Shown: positions 50,619-58,772 of the stretch, in pieces
How positions within the stretch are numbered: the first letter of the stretch is position 1
Layout of the letters: each line of letters opens with the position of its first letter
DNA from: CAVSMC01 sp963798655
Lineage (GTDB): Bacteria; Pseudomonadota; Gammaproteobacteria; Burkholderiales; Casimicrobiaceae
Assembly: GCA_963798655.1 (NCBI GenBank)
Contig: CAWCUH010000012.1
Coordinates: 186,001-250,000, forward strand
Direction of reading: 5' to 3'
DNA length: 64,000 nt
Position numbers and translations under genes: made by a program
The notes under the pieces: generated by a model
Told to the model about the DNA's origin: nothing
The model's database searches: none
What the model saw: only the letters and a program-made list of their open reading frames with translations

Positions 50619-50689
50619 ATTCCCGCGGGGGCGGGAATCCAGCGTCTTTCGGCCGAAAGTCACTGGGTCCCCGCGTTCGCGGGGACGAC
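50619..50689. repeat. Palindromic intergenic repeat before the PPTase-acyltransferase gene
   Basis: Two hairpins: ATTCCCGCGGGGGCGGGAAT on the left, and GTCCCCGCGTTCGCGGGGAC on the right, joined by about 30 bases. The arms also pair with each other. It is the same family as 5231-5306 and lies 13 bases before the start of the next gene. Confidence 0.8.
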
Positions 50690-50702
50690 AAGCATTGCCG
50701 TG

Positions 50703-51911
50703 ATGTCCGACACCGCCACGGCATCGCGCTGCGGCATCGACACCGTCGAGATCGCGCGCATCGAGCGGCTGATTGCGCAAACGCCGCCGGCGGATCTCGC
50801 GCGGCTGTTCAGCTCGACCGAGCTCGCCGACGCCGGCGACGGCGTCGGCCGCGCGGCGAGCCTCGCCGCGCGCTTCGCCGCGAAGGAAGCGTGCCTCAAG
50901 CTGTTCCCGCGCGAGACGGCGATGGGCGCAATCGAGGCGCACGATTTCGGCGTGGCGCGCGACGGCTACGGCGCGCCGCAGCCGACGCTTACGCCGCGCG
51001 CGCGCGCGCTGCTCGATCGCCACCGGATCGAGACGATCGCGCTGTCGCTCACGCACGATGCGACGAGCGCGTCCGCGGTGGCGCTCGCGAAGCCGGCGAC
51101 GATGGAAGTGCCGCTCGCCGGGCGCATCCTGCATCGGCTCGTTCCGTGGCGCCGCGACGTCGTCCAGCGAAACCTCGAGCGCGTGTTCGGCGAAACGATC
51201 GCGCCGGCCGAGATCGAGCGCATCAAGCTCGCGTTCTACGGGCATATCTGGAGGCTGATCGTCGAGTTCTTCGCGATGTCGTTCATGTCGCGCAAGCGAG
51301 TTCTCGATCGCGTGCGCGTCGAGAACACCGAGGCGGTCGCCACCGCGCTCGCGAAGGGCAAGGGCGCGCTGGTGATGACCGGCCATTTCGGCAACTGGGA
51401 AGTCGCAACGGTGGCGGCGATCGGGCACTTCCCGCAAATGCACGGCCGGTTCCATTTCGTCCGTCGGCCGGTGAAGCCGAAATGGCTCGACGACATGGTG
51501 AACCGCCGCTTCGAGCGCGCCGGCTTCGGCGTGTTCGGCAAGCGCGCGTCGCTCGACGGCATGCTGTCGCGGCTGGAAGCCGGGGACGTGATCGTATTTC
51601 CGTTCGACCAGCATGCGCGCGGCGGCGACGGCATCCGCGTCGACTTCTTCGGTGAACCGGCCGGCACGTTCCGCGCGCTGGCGCTGATCGCCCTTGCGAC
51701 CGGTGCGCCCGTGCTGCCGGCTGCGGCGTGGCGCGAGCCGGACGGCCGCCACGTCGTCCGCTTCGAGGAGGCGCTCGAGCCGATCGACTGCGACGACGTC
51801 GACGAAGCGATCCGGCTCAATACGCGCAGGTACAACGAGGCGATCGAGCGGCTCGTGCTGCGTCATCCCGAGCAGTGGTACTGGGTCCACAAACGCTGGA
51901 AACCCGCGTAG
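50703..51911 (+). CDS. AcpS-type phosphopantetheinyl transferase fused to LpxL-type acyltransferase
   Basis: A 402-residue fusion. Residues about 1-130 are a holo-ACP synthase: GIDTVEIARIERLI with Asp 13, FAAKEACLKLF with Glu 62 for Mg, and LSLTHDATSASAVA at the end. Residues about 140-402 are an LPLAT of the LpxL/HtrB class: HRLVPWRRDVVQRNLERVFG, then TGHFGNWE with His 228 and Glu 233, and HFVRRPVKPKW, FPFDQHARGGDGI. The LPLAT domain lacks a clear N-terminal membrane helix. It would load the cluster's carrier protein and then move the finished chain to a lipid acceptor. A repeat lies just ahead of ATG 50703, which has no clear ribosome binding site. queA follows 16 bases later. Confidence 0.87.
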   Translation: MSDTATASRCGIDTVEIARIERLIAQTPPADLARLFSSTELADAGDGVGRAASLAARFAAKEACLKLFPRETAMGAIEAHDFGVARDGYGAPQPTLTPRARALLDRHRIETIALSLTHDATSASAVALAKPATMEVPLAGRILHRLVPWRRDVVQRNLERVFGETIAPAEIERIKLAFYGHIWRLIVEFFAMSFMSRKRVLDRVRVENTEAVATALAKGKGALVMTGHFGNWEVATVAAIGHFPQMHGRFHFVRRPVKPKWLDDMVNRRFERAGFGVFGKRASLDGMLSRLEAGDVIVFPFDQHARGGDGIRVDFFGEPAGTFRALALIALATGAPVLPAAAWREPDGRHVVRFEEALEPIDCDDVDEAIRLNTRRYNEAIERLVLRHPEQWYWVHKRWKPA

Positions 51912-51927
51912 AACGCGCCGCGCACGG

Positions 51928-52995
51928 ATGCGCACGTACACGCTGTCCGATTTCGACTTCGAGCTTCCGCGCGAGCTGATCGCCCAGGCCCCGGCGGCGG
52001 AACGCACCGCGAGCCGGTTGCTGCACGTGCTGCCGCAATCGAGCGGCGACGCGATGTTCGTCGATCGCGCGTTCGCCGAGCTGGCGTCGCTGGCGGGTGA
52101 AGGCGACGTCGTCGTGCTGAACGACACGCGGGTGATCAAGTCGAGGCTGCACGCCACCAAACCGACCGGCGGCCGTGTCGAACTGCTGCTCGAGCGCGTC
52201 ACCGCCGCCAACGAGGGACTGTTCCAGCTTCGCGCGAGCCATTCGCCGAGGGTCGGCACGAAGCTCGCGCTGCCAGGCGCGGTCAGCGCGCTGGTGGTGG
52301 CGCGCGATCAGCGCTTCTTCACGCTGCATCTCGAGGGCGCCGCGTCGATTGTCGACTACCTCGAGCGTCACGGCGAAGTTCCGCTGCCGCCGTACATAAC
52401 GCGCGGTGCGGACGCGTCGGACGCCGCCCGTTATCAGACGGTTTATGCGCGCCACGCCGGCGCCGTCGCAGCGCCGACCGCCGGGCTGCATTTCGACATG
52501 CCGGCACTCGAGCGGCTCACGGCGCGCGGCGCGACGCTCGCATACGTGACGCTGCACGTCGGTGCGGGTACGTTTCTCCCGGTGGCAGCAGAGGATCTTG
52601 CAATGCACCGGATGCACAGCGAGTGGTACCGCGTTCCCGATGCAACGGCGGTGGCGGTCGCCACCGCGCGGCGGGACCGTCGTCGCGTGCTGGCCGTCGG
52701 CACGACGAGCCTGCGCGCACTTGAAAGCGCCGCGCGCGAGGACGGAACGATCGCACCGGGCGAAGCCGAGACTGCGCTCTTCATCACGCCAGGCTATCGT
52801 TTCCGCGCCGTCGATCGGCTGTTGACCAATTTCCACCTGCCGCGCACGACGCTGCTGATGCTGGTCTCGGCGTTCGCCGGATACGAAACGATTCGCAGCG
52901 CGTACGCGCATGCGATCGCGCAGCGCTATCGCTTCTTCAGCTACGGCGACGCGATGCTGCTCGAGCGGCCCGGCGGTACGGCGGACGCCTGCTGA
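51928..52995 (+). CDS. queA: S-adenosylmethionine:tRNA ribosyltransferase-isomerase
   Basis: QueA adds the epoxycyclopentane part of queuosine to tRNA already carrying preQ1. The 355-residue length matches the family. Motifs: MRTYTLSDFDFELPRELIAQ at the start, VLNDTRVIKSRL, EVPLPPYI, YARHAGAVAAPTAGLHF and TNFHLPRTTLLMLVSAFAGYE. It is separated from tgt by an inserted surface-protein gene, whereas the two are usually adjacent. The ATG at 51928 follows the PPTase fusion with no space for a strong promoter, so read-through from the lipid cluster is possible. Confidence 0.97.
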   Translation: MRTYTLSDFDFELPRELIAQAPAAERTASRLLHVLPQSSGDAMFVDRAFAELASLAGEGDVVVLNDTRVIKSRLHATKPTGGRVELLLERVTAANEGLFQLRASHSPRVGTKLALPGAVSALVVARDQRFFTLHLEGAASIVDYLERHGEVPLPPYITRGADASDAARYQTVYARHAGAVAAPTAGLHFDMPALERLTARGATLAYVTLHVGAGTFLPVAAEDLAMHRMHSEWYRVPDATAVAVATARRDRRRVLAVGTTSLRALESAAREDGTIAPGEAETALFITPGYRFRAVDRLLTNFHLPRTTLLMLVSAFAGYETIRSAYAHAIAQRYRFFSYGDAMLLERPGGTADAC

Positions 52996-53195
52996 CGCCA
53001 AAACGAGACAGTGGAATGCGTCGCCTTGCGGCGACAAAAGCATCGATCGCTGGGCCGAGTACAACAAAAGCGGGGAAACGACGGTGTTTTCGACGTGATC
53101 GCTTGGCGATTCGCCGCACCTTACGTTACTCTGCACAGCAATCGAAATCGTCGTCGGAACGCAGCGCCTGGGAGACAGCCGCGCGCGCTCCGCAA

Positions 53196-54059
53196 ATGAC
53201 AATGAATCGTAGTCGTATACGTTGCGCCGCGACGGCGCTTTGCATCGCACTGACGGCGCTGTTCGCGCTGCCGGCGGCCGCCGCCCGCGTCGGCGTGCTG
53301 TCGAATCAGCATTTTGCAGCGACAGCCGCCGCGCTCACGGCGAACATCAGCGGCCATACGTTCACCGGTGTCGACGTCAGCACGACGACGCCGTCGCTCG
53401 CGTCGCTCCAGGCGAGCTACGACGTGCTGCTCGTGTTCGAGGACGGCCGGTTCACCAACGCACCCAACGTCGGCAATGTCGTCGCCGCCTTCGCCAACGC
53501 GGGCCGTGCGGTGGTGCTCGGCACGTTCTACGACCAGGATCGCTCGGACAGCGGCGCGTCGGCCAACAGCTGGGGCGCGCTCGAGACCATCGACCCGAAC
53601 ACGACCGACGGCGTCGGCACGCCGTACGCCGTGCGCACGCTCAACGCCTCGTCGCTGATCGCTCATCCGCTCACGGCCGGCGTCACCGCGCTCACCAGTC
53701 AGCAGTTCGCCGGCGGCAATCGCGCGAAAGCCGGCACGATGGTGCTTGCGCTGTGGAACCAGCCGAACGCGCTTGGGCAACCCGACCCCGCAATCGCCGT
53801 ACGTGTCACGGGCGCGGCGTGCGTCATGCACATCGGCATTGCGCCCGACTATCCGGTCGTCGGCGCCGGCCAGTTCGGCGGCGACTTCTATCGCGTCTGG
53901 AAGAACGCGTTCGACTTCGGCGCCGCGCGCTGCCAGCTCGCTGCCGCTTCGCCGGCGCTGCCGATCCCGGCGCTGTCCGGCGGCGCGCTCGCGCTCACTG
54001 CGCTGCTGCTCGCCGGGCTCGCCTTCGCGTCGCGCCGCCGCCTGCCGCGGCAACGCTAG
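53196..54059 (+). CDS. Exported protein with IPTL-CTERM-like sorting tail
   Basis: A 287-residue exported protein. Signal peptide near RCAATALCIALTALFALPAAA. The mature part (RVGVLSNQHFAATAAALTANISGHTFTGVD and YDVLLVFEDGRFTNAPNVGNVVAAF) looks like an alpha/beta fold with glycine/serine-rich loops. The C-terminus, IPALSGGALALTALLLAGLAFASRRR, is the pattern of IPTL/PEP-CTERM sorting signals: short signature, hydrophobic helix, basic end. Such signals are cut by an archaeosortase/exosortase family enzyme; none is in this window. ATG 53196 or 53202 could start it. It is inserted between queA and tgt. Confidence 0.78.
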   Translation: MTMNRSRIRCAATALCIALTALFALPAAAARVGVLSNQHFAATAAALTANISGHTFTGVDVSTTTPSLASLQASYDVLLVFEDGRFTNAPNVGNVVAAFANAGRAVVLGTFYDQDRSDSGASANSWGALETIDPNTTDGVGTPYAVRTLNASSLIAHPLTAGVTALTSQQFAGGNRAKAGTMVLALWNQPNALGQPDPAIAVRVTGAACVMHIGIAPDYPVVGAGQFGGDFYRVWKNAFDFGAARCQLAAASPALPIPALSGGALALTALLLAGLAFASRRRLPRQR

Positions 54060-54080
54060 CGCGTCGCGCCGCGACGCCGC

Positions 54081-55193
54081 ATGGACTTTCGCGTCGTCGC
54101 GACGTCGGGCACCGCCCGGCGGGGCTCACTGTCGCTCGCGCACGGAACGGTCGAGACACCGGTGTTCATGCCGGTCGGCACGTACGGCACCGTGAAGGCG
54201 ATGGCGCCCGACGAGCTTGCCGACCTCGGCGCGCAGATCGTCCTCGGCAACACGTTCCACCTGTGGCTTCGTCCCGGCGCCGACGTGATCGGCGCGCACG
54301 GCGGCCTGCACCGGTTCATGGGCTGGACGCGACCGATCCTCACCGACTCGGGCGGATTCCAGGTGTGGAGCCTCGGCGCGCTGCGCAAGGTACGCGAGGA
54401 CGGCGTCGCTTTCGCGTCGCCGGTGAACGGCGACCGGCTGCTGCTCACACCCGAGATCTCGATGCGGGTGCAACGCGCGCTCGACTCCGACATCGCGATG
54501 GTGTTCGACGAGTGCACGCCGTACCCGGTGACGCACGACGACGCCGAGCGCTCGATGCGGCTGTCGCTTCGCTGGGCGCAGCGCTCGAAGGACGAGTTCG
54601 CGCGCCTCGCGAATCCGAACGCGCTGTTCGGCATCGTCCAGGGCGGCATGCACGCCGACCTGCGCGAAGCATCGGTCGACGGTCTCGCATCGATCGGCTT
54701 CGACGGCTACGCGATCGGCGGACTCTCGGTCGGCGAGCCGAAGGATGAAATGATGCGCGTGCTCGACCATACGGCGCCGCGTCTTCCTGTGGACCGGCCC
54801 CGCTACCTGATGGGCGTCGGAACGCCCGAGGACATCGTCGCCGGCGTCGAATGCGGCATCGACATGTTCGATTGCGTGCTGCCGACGCGAAACGCCCGCA
54901 ACGGCTGGCTGTTCACGCGCCACGGCGACGTCAAGATCCGCAACGCGAGGCACCGCAACGACACGCAGCCGCTCGATGCCGGATGCGGCTGCTACACGTG
55001 CCAGAACTTCAGCCGCGCATACCTGCACCACCTGCAGCGCGTGAACGAAATTCTCGGCGCGCGGCTCAACACGATCCACAATCTCCATTTCTACCTGAGC
55101 CTCGCGACCGGCATGCGGGAGGCCATCGCCGCCGACGGCTTCGCCGCCTGGGCGGCTGCCTTTCGCGCCGCCCGCGCGAGCGGCGGCGTCTGA
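54081..55193 (+). CDS. tgt: tRNA-guanine transglycosylase
   Basis: Tgt swaps the wobble guanine of GUN anticodon tRNAs for preQ1, the first tRNA-level step to queuosine. The 370-residue protein has GTYGTVKAMAPDELADLGAQI, the TDSGGFQVWSL block with the substrate-binding Asp, PEDIVAGVECGIDMFDCVLPTRNARNG with the nucleophilic Asp, and the zinc site CGCYTCQNFSRAYLHHL. All catalytic residues are intact. It begins at ATG 54081, 21 bases after the IPTL-type gene stop, and is 130 bases upstream of yajC. Confidence 0.97.
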   Translation: MDFRVVATSGTARRGSLSLAHGTVETPVFMPVGTYGTVKAMAPDELADLGAQIVLGNTFHLWLRPGADVIGAHGGLHRFMGWTRPILTDSGGFQVWSLGALRKVREDGVAFASPVNGDRLLLTPEISMRVQRALDSDIAMVFDECTPYPVTHDDAERSMRLSLRWAQRSKDEFARLANPNALFGIVQGGMHADLREASVDGLASIGFDGYAIGGLSVGEPKDEMMRVLDHTAPRLPVDRPRYLMGVGTPEDIVAGVECGIDMFDCVLPTRNARNGWLFTRHGDVKIRNARHRNDTQPLDAGCGCYTCQNFSRAYLHHLQRVNEILGARLNTIHNLHFYLSLATGMREAIAADGFAAWAAAFRAARASGGV

Positions 55194-55323
55194 CGGGCGC
55201 GCGCTGGCAGGCGGGCCGGACGCGGCGAGCGCGCATGGTAAAATGCGGGGTTCCGCTCGAGCGCGTTAGACGTCGTTTCGTCGCCCGCGCCGAGCCGCCC
55301 GTCAAGCGACCGGAGGACCTGCA

Positions 55324-55659
55324 ATGCTCGCCGACCTGGTGATCTCGCCCGCGTACGCCCAGACCGCGCCGTCAGCGCCCGGCGGCGACCTGATGGCGTT
55401 CCTCCCGATGGTCGCGATCCTGGTCGTCCTCTACTTCCTGATGATCCGGCCGCAACAGAAGCGCGCGAAGGAGCAGAAGACGATGCTCGACGCGCTGCAA
55501 AAGGGCGACGAAGTCGTCACCGCCGGTGGCATCGTCGGACGCATCGCGCGCATCACCGAGCAGTACGTGAGCGTCGAGGTCGCGGCGAACGTCGAAGTGA
55601 ACGTTCAGCGCACCGCCATCGCCCAATTGTTGCCGAAGGGCACGATCAAGGCGCTGTAG
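55324..55659 (+). CDS. yajC: Sec translocase accessory subunit YajC
   Basis: A 111-residue inner-membrane protein of the SecDF-YajC complex. A short Ala/Pro-rich start (MLADLVISPAYAQTAPSAP) precedes one membrane helix (LMAFLPMVAILVVLYFLMIR) and the family motif RPQQKRAKEQKTML, then GDEVVTAGGIVGRI and a beta-rich cytoplasmic tail. GGAGG lies eight bases before ATG 55324. It heads yajC-secD-secF. Confidence 0.96.
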   Translation: MLADLVISPAYAQTAPSAPGGDLMAFLPMVAILVVLYFLMIRPQQKRAKEQKTMLDALQKGDEVVTAGGIVGRIARITEQYVSVEVAANVEVNVQRTAIAQLLPKGTIKAL

Positions 55660-55695
55660 TCATTCTGCGCGGCCGCAGCCGCTTTCGCATTCGAC

Positions 55696-57555
55696 ATGAA
55701 CCGCTACCCCCTCTGGAAGTACGTGCTGATCGCGATCGCGCTCGCCGTCGGCATTCTCTATACGCTGCCAAACTTCTTCCCGGAAGTGCCGGCCGTCCAG
55801 GTCTCGACGTCGAAGTCCACGGTCAAGATCGACACCTCGACGCTGTCCACGGTCGAAGACGCGCTGAAGGCGGGCAAGGTCCCGTACACCGGCGCATCGC
55901 TCGACGCGACGGGCATCAAGGTCCGCCTTCCCGATCGCGACACGCAGCTGCACGCGCGAGACGCGCTCGCCTCGAAGCTCGGCGACAACTACATCGTCGC
56001 GCTCAATCTGCTGTCGACATCGCCGCGCTGGCTGGCGTCGGTCGGCGCGCTGCCGATGTACCTCGGCCTCGACCTTCGCGGCGGCGTGCACTTCATGCTG
56101 CAGGTCGACATGAAGGCGGCGCTCGACAAGGCGGCCGACCGTTACACGACGGACATCCGCTCGCTGCTGCGCGAGAAGAAGGTCCAGTACTCGGGCGTCG
56201 GCCGCGAAGGCACGAATGTCGTCGCGCGCTTTCGCGACGAGGGGGAGCGCACGAAGGCGCGCAGCGAGATCGGCAACGCGTTCCCCGATCTGGTGGTGCG
56301 CGAGGACAACGCCGCCGGCGGCGAGCTGCGGCTCGTTGCCGCGCTGAAGCCGGAGGCGCAGAAGCGAATCCAGGACGGCGCGGTCCAGCAGAACATCACG
56401 ATCCTGCGCAATCGCGTGAACGAGCTCGGCGTCGCCGAGCCGATCATCCAGCAGGCGGGCGCGGACCGCGTCGTCGTGCAGCTTCCGGGTGTGCAGGACA
56501 CCGCGCGCGCGAAGGACATCCTCGGCCGCACGGCGACGCTCGAGATCCGGATGGTGAACGACGAGCCCGGCGCGCTCGAGCAGGCGCTCGCCGGCACGGT
56601 GCCGTTCGGCACCGACCTCTACACCGACCGCAACGGGCAGCCGCTGCTGGTCAAGCGGCAGGTCGTGCTCACCGGCGACCGGATCAACGACGCGCAGCCC
56701 GGCTTCGACCAGCGGACGAACGAGCCGGCGGTGCACGTGAATCTCGACGGCACCGGCGCGCGGATCTTCAAGGAAGTCACGCGCGAGAACGTGAACAAGC
56801 GGATGGCGATCGTTCTCGTCGAGAAGGGCAAGGCCGAGGTCATCACGGCGCCGGTGATCCGCGAGGAGATCGGCGGCGGGCGCGTGCAGATCAGCGGACG
56901 CATGTCCACGCGCGAGGCGAACGACATCGCGCTGCTGATGCGCGCGGGCGCGCTCGCCGCGCCGATGGAGATCGTCGAGGAGCGTACCGTCGGCCCGAGC
57001 CTCGGCGAGGAGAACATCAGGAAGGGCTTCGATTCGGTGATGTACGGCTTCATCGTCATCGCGATCTTCATGTGCGTGTACTACCAGCTGATGGGCGTGA
57101 TCTCCACGCTCGGCCTTGCGATCAACCTGCTGCTGCTCGTTGCGGTGCTGTCGATGCTGCAGGCGACGCTGACGCTGCCGGGCATCGCTGCGGTCGCGCT
57201 CACGCTCGGCATGGCGATCGACGCGAACGTGCTGATCAACGAGCGGATCCGCGAGGAGCTTCGCTGGGGCGCGACGCCGCACGCGGCGATCCAGGCCGGC
57301 TACGAGCGGGCGTGGAACACGATCCTCGACTCCAACGTCACGACGCTGATCGCCGGCATCGCGCTGCTGATCTTCGGAACCGGGCCGGTGCGCGGCTTCG
57401 CCGTCGTCCATTGCCTCGGCATTCTGACGTCGATGTTCTCGGCGGTGTTCGTGTCGCGCGGCGTGGTGAACCTGATCTACGGCGGCCGCAAGCATCTCGC
57501 CAAGGTGTCGATCGGCCAGGTCTGGCGGCCGACCGCCGCCGCGGCGGTGAAATAG
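55696..57555 (+). CDS. secD: Protein translocase subunit SecD
   Basis: SecD with SecF uses the proton gradient to pull secreted proteins across the inner membrane. The 619-residue protein has an N-terminal membrane segment (WKYVLIAIALAVGILYTLP), the large periplasmic P1 domain with GLDLRGGVHFMLQVDM, and the C-terminal membrane block (YGFIVIAIFMCVYYQLMGVISTLGLAINLLLLVAVLSM, GMAIDANVLINERIREEL) with the conserved Asp and Arg of the proton path. Length matches E. coli SecD. It is 142 bases from secF, a wider gap than usual. Confidence 0.97.
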   Translation: MNRYPLWKYVLIAIALAVGILYTLPNFFPEVPAVQVSTSKSTVKIDTSTLSTVEDALKAGKVPYTGASLDATGIKVRLPDRDTQLHARDALASKLGDNYIVALNLLSTSPRWLASVGALPMYLGLDLRGGVHFMLQVDMKAALDKAADRYTTDIRSLLREKKVQYSGVGREGTNVVARFRDEGERTKARSEIGNAFPDLVVREDNAAGGELRLVAALKPEAQKRIQDGAVQQNITILRNRVNELGVAEPIIQQAGADRVVVQLPGVQDTARAKDILGRTATLEIRMVNDEPGALEQALAGTVPFGTDLYTDRNGQPLLVKRQVVLTGDRINDAQPGFDQRTNEPAVHVNLDGTGARIFKEVTRENVNKRMAIVLVEKGKAEVITAPVIREEIGGGRVQISGRMSTREANDIALLMRAGALAAPMEIVEERTVGPSLGEENIRKGFDSVMYGFIVIAIFMCVYYQLMGVISTLGLAINLLLLVAVLSMLQATLTLPGIAAVALTLGMAIDANVLINERIREELRWGATPHAAIQAGYERAWNTILDSNVTTLIAGIALLIFGTGPVRGFAVVHCLGILTSMFSAVFVSRGVVNLIYGGRKHLAKVSIGQVWRPTAAAAVK

Positions 57556-57697
57556 CCGACATCCTTCGACTGATCGCAACCGGGGATTGCCTGCGATCGT
57601 GACGCCGCGGTGGTGATCGTCGAAGTCAACGGTAGCCATGGAATCGAGAGCGATCGCATAGCCTGAATCGGCGATCGCCGAAAATTCCGGAGAAGCC

Positions 57698-58636
57698 ATG
57701 GAATTCTTCCGCATCCAGCGCGACATCCCGTTCATGCGGCACGCGCTGGTGTTCAACGTCATCTCGGGCGTCACGTTCCTGCTCGCCGTGCTGTTCCTCG
57801 CGACGCGGAGCTTGAACTTCGGCGTCGACTTCCGCGGCGGCACGGTCATCGAGGTCACCTACGGTCACGCCGTCGACTACGGCCACGTTCGCGCCGCGCT
57901 CGACAAGCTGAATCTCGGCGAATACTCGGCGCAAAGCTTCGGCAGCTCCGACACCGCGCTGATCAGGCTGCCGATCAAGGAAGGGCAGTCGAGCGCGCAG
58001 CTTTCCGAGCGCGTGATGAGCGCGCTCAAGGCCGACGACCCGTCGGCGCGCCAGCAGCGCGTCGAGTTCGTCGGTCCGCAGGTCGGGCGCGAGCTCTACG
58101 AGAACGGCGCGCTCGCGCTGCTGCTCGTCGCGCTCGGCATCGTCGGGTACCTCGCGCTTCGCTTCGAATGGCGCTTCGCGGTGGCGGCGATCGTCGCGAA
58201 CCTCCACGACGTCGTCATCATTCTCGGCTTCTTCGCTTTCTTCCAGTGGGAGTTCTCGCTGCCGGTGCTCGCCGCGATTCTCGCCGTGCTCGGCTACTCG
58301 GTGAACGAGTCGGTCGTCATCGCCGACCGGATCCGGGAGAACTTCCGCAAGATGCGCAAGGCGACGGTCACGCACGTGATCGACAACGCGATCACCAGCA
58401 CGATATCGCGCACGATCATCACCCACGGCATGACGCTGCTGATGGTGCTGTCGATCTTCTTCTTCGGTGGCGAGACGCTGCACTACTTTGCGCTCGCGCT
58501 GGTGATCGGCATCTGCTTCGGCATCTATTCGTCGGTGCTCGTCATGGCGCCGATCGTCATGTGGCTTGGCGTGTCGCGCGAGGACTTGATCAAGCCCGAC
58601 AGGAAGCAGCTGACCGGCGAGAAGATCCTGCCGTAA
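57698..58636 (+). CDS. secF: Protein translocase subunit SecF
   Basis: A 312-residue partner of SecD. Six membrane segments; the first is FNVISGVTFLLAVLFLATR, followed by NFGVDFRGGTVIEVTY, the SecF periplasmic signature. The C-terminal block ILAVLGYSVNESVVIADRIREN contains the conserved Gly-Tyr-Ser-x-Asn-Glu and the Asp-Arg pair. Later segments TIITHGMTLLMVLSIFFFGG are typical. GGAGAAG precedes ATG 57698. A palindromic repeat begins 11 bases past its stop. Confidence 0.97.
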   Translation: MEFFRIQRDIPFMRHALVFNVISGVTFLLAVLFLATRSLNFGVDFRGGTVIEVTYGHAVDYGHVRAALDKLNLGEYSAQSFGSSDTALIRLPIKEGQSSAQLSERVMSALKADDPSARQQRVEFVGPQVGRELYENGALALLLVALGIVGYLALRFEWRFAVAAIVANLHDVVIILGFFAFFQWEFSLPVLAAILAVLGYSVNESVVIADRIRENFRKMRKATVTHVIDNAITSTISRTIITHGMTLLMVLSIFFFGGETLHYFALALVIGICFGIYSSVLVMAPIVMWLGVSREDLIKPDRKQLTGEKILP

Positions 58637-58646
58637 GAAAGAAGGC

Positions 58647-58769
58647 GGGGTCAGAGTCGATTGGCCGACGGCGCAGGTCTTCGACGAAATGAGGGTCAGA
58701 GTGGACTTTCGACCCCGGTGCAGCGGTAATCGCCGGCCGCGTCGCGCAATTCCACTCTGACCCTCATTT
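58647..58769. repeat. Composite GGGTCAGAGT palindromic element between secF and dedA
   Basis: First a half element GGGGTCAGAGTCGA (58647-58660), then a full palindrome: AAATGAGGGTCAGAGTGGA (58687-58705) and its exact complement TCCACTCTGACCCTCATTT (58751-58769), 19 bases per arm. The core contains GACCCCGGTGCAGCGG and CGCCGGCCGCG. Same family as 17746-17815. The dedA start lies four bases beyond the right arm. Confidence 0.87.
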
Positions 58770-58772
58770 TCC

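Noticed and set aside
53020..53035. Hairpin GTCGCC/GGCGAC after queA as a terminator
   Set aside because: The stem is short, and the sequence after it is AAAAG, not a T run, on the strand that would need it.
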